From JANPBY01 sp031430645 (GTDB lineage Bacteria > Actinomycetota > Actinomycetes > DATJPE01), in the NCBI GenBank assembly GCA_031430645.1, contig JANPBY010000101.1, forward strand, positions 53,246 to 117,245: a DNA stretch of 64,000 nucleotides, in the 5' to 3' direction. A program made the translations under genes and the position numbers. Under the pieces are notes generated by a model that saw only the letters and a program-made list of their open reading frames with translations, had not been told where the DNA came from and ran no database searches. Within the stretch, counting starts at the first letter, position 1. Each line of letters begins with the position of its first letter. This document shows, piece after piece, positions 61,245-64,000 of the stretch.

Positions 61245-62228
61245 TCAGGCGGCCGCGCGGCCGTCGGCCCGAGTGCGAAGCAGACTGGCAATGGTCGTCA
61301 GAGTCAGCACCGTCACGATCACGCCGAGCGAAACGCTGATCGGGATCACTGGTGCCCACTCGACGGGCTCTCCACCATTGATGAACGGCACCTGATTGGT
61401 GTGGAGCGCTTCGAAGATCAGCTTGAATCCGATGAAGCCGAGGATGACGGCCAGCCCGATCGATAGGTAGACCAGGCGATCGAGCAGCCCGCCCAGCAGG
61501 AAATACAGCTGCATCAGACCCATCAGGGCGAAGGCGTTGGCCGTGAAGACGAGATAGGGCTCCTTGGTCAGCCCGAAAATGGCCGGGATCGAGTCCAGGG
61601 CGAAGAGCACATCCGTGGTTCCGATCGCGACCATGACGACGAGCATCGGGGTGAAGATCTTGACCCCGTCGATCATGGTGCGAAGCTTGATGCCGTCGTA
61701 AGTCTCTGAGGTCGGCACGATGCGTCGGACGAGTCTGAGTAGTGCATTCTCTTTGAAGTCGTCCTCGTCTTCTTCGCCGTGTCGAGCCAGCTTCCACGCG
61801 GTGTAGACGAGAAAGGCCCCGAAGAAGTAGAAGACCCACGAGTAGCGGGCGATCGCCGCCGCACCCAGCACGATGAAGATGCTGCGAAAGAACAGGGCAA
61901 GCAGGATGCCAATGAGCAGGACTGTCTGCTGTGCCGACGCTGGCACTTTGAACCTCGACATGATGATCACGAACACGAACAGGTTGTCGAGGCTCAGGGA
62001 GTACTCCGTGAGCCAGCCAGCGTAAAACTGGCCCGCGTAGACCCGTCCATAGACCGCCCAGATGATGCCGCCGAAGGCGATCGCCAGGCCGATGAACAGG
62101 AGCACCCATAGCGTGGACTCACGAAAAGTCGGAAGGTGCGGCCGGCGACTGACCGCGACGAGGTCTGCGCCAATGATCAGCAGGACAGCTAACACCGTCG
62201 CGACCCAGACCGCGGTGCTCACGTCCAC
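61245..62228 (-). CDS. TerC family integral membrane protein
   Basis: 327 residues with about nine membrane helices. TerC hallmark acidic motifs are SLSLDNLFVFVIIM and DVLFALDSIPAIFGLT. Members export metals such as manganese or belong to tellurite-resistance loci; no other ter genes are here, so manganese efflux or metalation of exported proteins is more likely. GTG at 62228 has AGGAAGGA upstream; a GTG at 62264 is an alternative. TAGGGT at 62289-62294 (minus) may be its promoter. Confidence 0.88.
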   Translation of the reverse strand: MDVSTAVWVATVLAVLLIIGADLVAVSRRPHLPTFRESTLWVLLFIGLAIAFGGIIWAVYGRVYAGQFYAGWLTEYSLSLDNLFVFVIIMSRFKVPASAQQTVLLIGILLALFFRSIFIVLGAAAIARYSWVFYFFGAFLVYTAWKLARHGEEDEDDFKENALLRLVRRIVPTSETYDGIKLRTMIDGVKIFTPMLVVMVAIGTTDVLFALDSIPAIFGLTKEPYLVFTANAFALMGLMQLYFLLGGLLDRLVYLSIGLAVILGFIGFKLIFEALHTNQVPFINGGEPVEWAPVIPISVSLGVIVTVLTLTTIASLLRTRADGRAAA

Positions 62229-62302
62229 GGGCGGCAGGATCCTTCCTGATAGCGACCAGAACACGCACCGGAGGCGTGAAGTAAAGCAACCCTAACCGCT
62301 GC

Positions 62303-64000
62303 TCAGCGGACCCCTGCAGCATCCATCCCTCGGAGCTCCTTCTTCAACTCCGAGATCTCATCGCGAAGCCGAGCAGCCAACTCGAACTGCAGCTCGGCCG
62401 CCGCCGCGTGCATCTGGTCGTTGAGCTGCTGAATCAGGCTGGCGAGGTCGGCTCTCGGCATCTCAGCCAACCCGGCTGCATGTCGTCCGACCTCTCCCCC
62501 GCGGCCCAGGCTGGGGACGATCGCCTTCCCTCGGCCTTGGGGGCGACCGCGCCCCAGCAGCGCCTCAGTGTCTGCATCCTCGCGAGCGATCAGGTCGGTG
62601 ATGTCGGCGATCCGCTTGCGCAGCGGCTGGGGATCCACGCCGGCCTCGAGGTTGTAGGCGACCTGCTTCTCGCGACGACGGTTGGTCTCGTCGATGGCCT
62701 TGGCCATGGAGGGCGTGATCTTGTCGGCGTACATATGCACCTGACCCGACACGTTGCGGGCCGCTCGCCCGATTGTTTGGATCAGCGAAGTCGCTGACCG
62801 CAGAAAGCCTTCCTTGTCAGCGTCCAGGATTGAGACCAGCGACACCTCGGGGAGGTCCAGGCCCTCCCGCAGCAGGTTGATGCCGACGAGTACGTCGAAC
62901 TCCCCCATCCGAAGCTCGCGCAACAGCTCGACCCGCCGCAGGGTGTCGACCTCGCTGTGCAGGTAGCGGACCCGAATGCCTAGCTCCAGGAGATAGTCCG
63001 TAAGGTCCTCGGACATCTTCTTGGTCAATGTGGTCACCAGGATCCGCTCGTTCTTTGCGGCACGTTCTCTGATCTCGTGGACCAAGTCGTCGATCTGACC
63101 CTTCGTGGGCTTGACGACCACCTCGGGGTCGATCAGGCCGGTGGGCCGGATGATCTGTTCGACGACCCCGTCACCCCGCGCCAGCTCGTACGGTCCCGGG
63201 GTCGCCGAAAGGTAGACGGTCTGCCCGATCCGTTCGAGGAACTCCTCCCAGCGCAGGGGGCGGTTGTCCATCGCCGAGGGCAGCCGGAAGCCGTGATCGA
63301 CCAGGGTGCGCTTGCGGCTCATATCTCCTTCGTACATGCCGCCAACCTGGGGAACAGTCACGTGTGACTCGTCGATGACGAGCAGGAAGTCCTCCGGGAA
63401 GTAGTCGAGGAGGGTGTGCGGCGCCGTGCCCGGTCCACGTCCGTCGATGTGCCGGCTGTAGTTCTCGATGCCGCTGCATGACCCGACCTGGCGCATCATC
63501 TCCAGGTCGTAGGACGTGCGCATGCGCAGTCGCTGAGCCTCGAGGAGCTTGCCCTGGCGCTCCATCTCGGCCAGGCGGTCGCCTAGTTCGGCTTCGATGC
63601 CGACGATGGCTCGCTCCATGCGCTCGGGTCCGGCCACGTAGTGGGTCGCCGGGAACACCCGAAGCTCGGTGTCTTCGGTGAGGACCTCGCCGGTCAACGG
63701 GTGAAGAGTCATCAACCGCTCGACCTCGTCACCGAACATCTCGATGCGGACCGCGTGCTCCTCATAGACCGGGAAGATCTCCACGGTGTCGCCCCGAACC
63801 CTGAACGTGCCGCGGGTGAACGCCAGGTCGTTGCGCGTGTATTGCACGTCGACGAAGCGACGGAGCAGCGCATCACGCTCGATGGTGTCGCCGATCCGCA
63901 GGTTGACGCTGCGGTCGAGGTACTCCTGGGGGGTGCCCAGGCCGTAGATGCACGACACGCTTGCCACGACGACGACGTCGCGGCGGGTCAGGAGGCTGTT
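62303..64000 (-). CDS. uvrB: Excinuclease ABC subunit B, C-terminal part
   Basis: The 3' 565 codons of uvrB; the N-terminus with Walker A lies beyond the window. Seen: VVVVASVSCIYGLGTPQEY, helicase motifs (SVTKKMSE-type TLTKKMSEDL, YLHSEVDTLRRV, LREGLDLPEVSLVSILDADK, QTIGRAARN), and the C-terminal UVR motif (LQFELAARLRDEISELKKEL) that contacts UvrC. The frame is intact. With uvrA and uvrC also here, all three excinuclease genes lie within 14 kb. Confidence 0.97.
   Translation of the reverse strand, partial: NSLLTRRDVVVVASVSCIYGLGTPQEYLDRSVNLRIGDTIERDALLRRFVDVQYTRNDLAFTRGTFRVRGDTVEIFPVYEEHAVRIEMFGDEVERLMTLHPLTGEVLTEDTELRVFPATHYVAGPERMERAIVGIEAELGDRLAEMERQGKLLEAQRLRMRTSYDLEMMRQVGSCSGIENYSRHIDGRGPGTAPHTLLDYFPEDFLLVIDESHVTVPQVGGMYEGDMSRKRTLVDHGFRLPSAMDNRPLRWEEFLERIGQTVYLSATPGPYELARGDGVVEQIIRPTGLIDPEVVVKPTKGQIDDLVHEIRERAAKNERILVTTLTKKMSEDLTDYLLELGIRVRYLHSEVDTLRRVELLRELRMGEFDVLVGINLLREGLDLPEVSLVSILDADKEGFLRSATSLIQTIGRAARNVSGQVHMYADKITPSMAKAIDETNRRREKQVAYNLEAGVDPQPLRKRIADITDLIAREDADTEALLGRGRPQGRGKAIVPSLGRGGEVGRHAAGLAEMPRADLASLIQQLNDQMHAAAAELQFELAARLRDEISELKKELRGMDAAGVR

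Noticed and set aside
62229..62302. Possible yybP-ykoY manganese riboswitch ahead of the TerC gene
   Set aside because: Only about 75 bp separate uvrB from the preferred TerC start and no riboswitch-like paired structure was seen.

Overview
The window is ordinary, gene-dense, high-G+C chromosome (about two thirds G+C by eye) from an actinobacterium. The signs are RbpA, WhiA next to RapZ/YvcK, OpcA beside Zwf, the SufR-B-D-C-S-U-T iron-sulfur operon, a mycothiol-type DinB/maleylpyruvate isomerase family protein, DUF3099, a class F sortase, and many GTG starts with leaderless promoters. No rRNA or tRNA lies in the window, so I do not name a genus. A cyanophycin synthetase plus cyanophycinase is compatible with some Micrococcales such as Tetrasphaera-like organisms, but that is only a suggestion. 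No mobile element, phage gene, CRISPR array or origin was seen, and no gap between genes exceeds about 155 bp.

Layout. 1-1484 (minus): rRNA/tRNA methyltransferase, ABM-domain protein and a truncated lipoprotein. 1608-5787: secreted lytic transglycosylase, SPFH/NfeD pair, lone ABC ATPase, unknown conserved protein. 5800-13079: SerB, SixA, cyanophycinase, cyanophycin synthetase, and a second CphA-like Mur ligase that lacks the ATP-grasp domain. 13111-18800: FabG-FabI, quinone oxidoreductase, TldD/TldE, dodecin. 18919-25809: DUF3099, SURF1, ABC exporter, enoyl-CoA hydratase, small HTH protein, ABC-F protein, zinc metallopeptidase. 25880-32334 (minus): suf operon. 32483-35525: DUF4397 surface protein, class F sortase, ECF sigma factor, anti-sigma factor. 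35550-37387: heme A/heme O synthases. 37490-43994: pentose-phosphate operon tkt-tal-zwf-opcA-pgl. 44031-56141 (minus): rbpA, secG, tpiA, pgk, gap, whiA, yvcK, rapZ, uvrC, Rieske lipoprotein, uvrA. 56261-64000: DinB-type thiol enzyme, metallo-beta-lactamase fold hydrolase, PucR regulator divergent from a ferredoxin reductase/desaturase pair, TerC, and the 3' part of uvrB.

How it fits together. Lower glycolysis and the oxidative pentose-phosphate branch converge head to tail near 44.0 kb. CtaA, CtaB and SURF1 serve cytochrome c oxidase. The suf genes form one translationally coupled unit under a cysteine-bearing repressor. The cyanophycin genes imply a nitrogen/carbon reserve polymer with its depolymerase.

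Most notable observations: (i) the duplicated, convergent CphA-like Mur ligase without ATP-grasp; (ii) the surface-protein/sortase/ECF/anti-sigma module whose apparent substrate lacks LPXTG; (iii) a recurring leaderless promoter signature (TANNNT, 6-8 nt, start codon) in front of at least twelve genes; (iv) a perfect palindrome formed by back-to-back -10 boxes between ctaB and tkt; (v) a PucR gene divergent from a desaturase operon with a palindrome between them; (vi) an enoyl-CoA hydratase frame with no canonical start codon near its homology.
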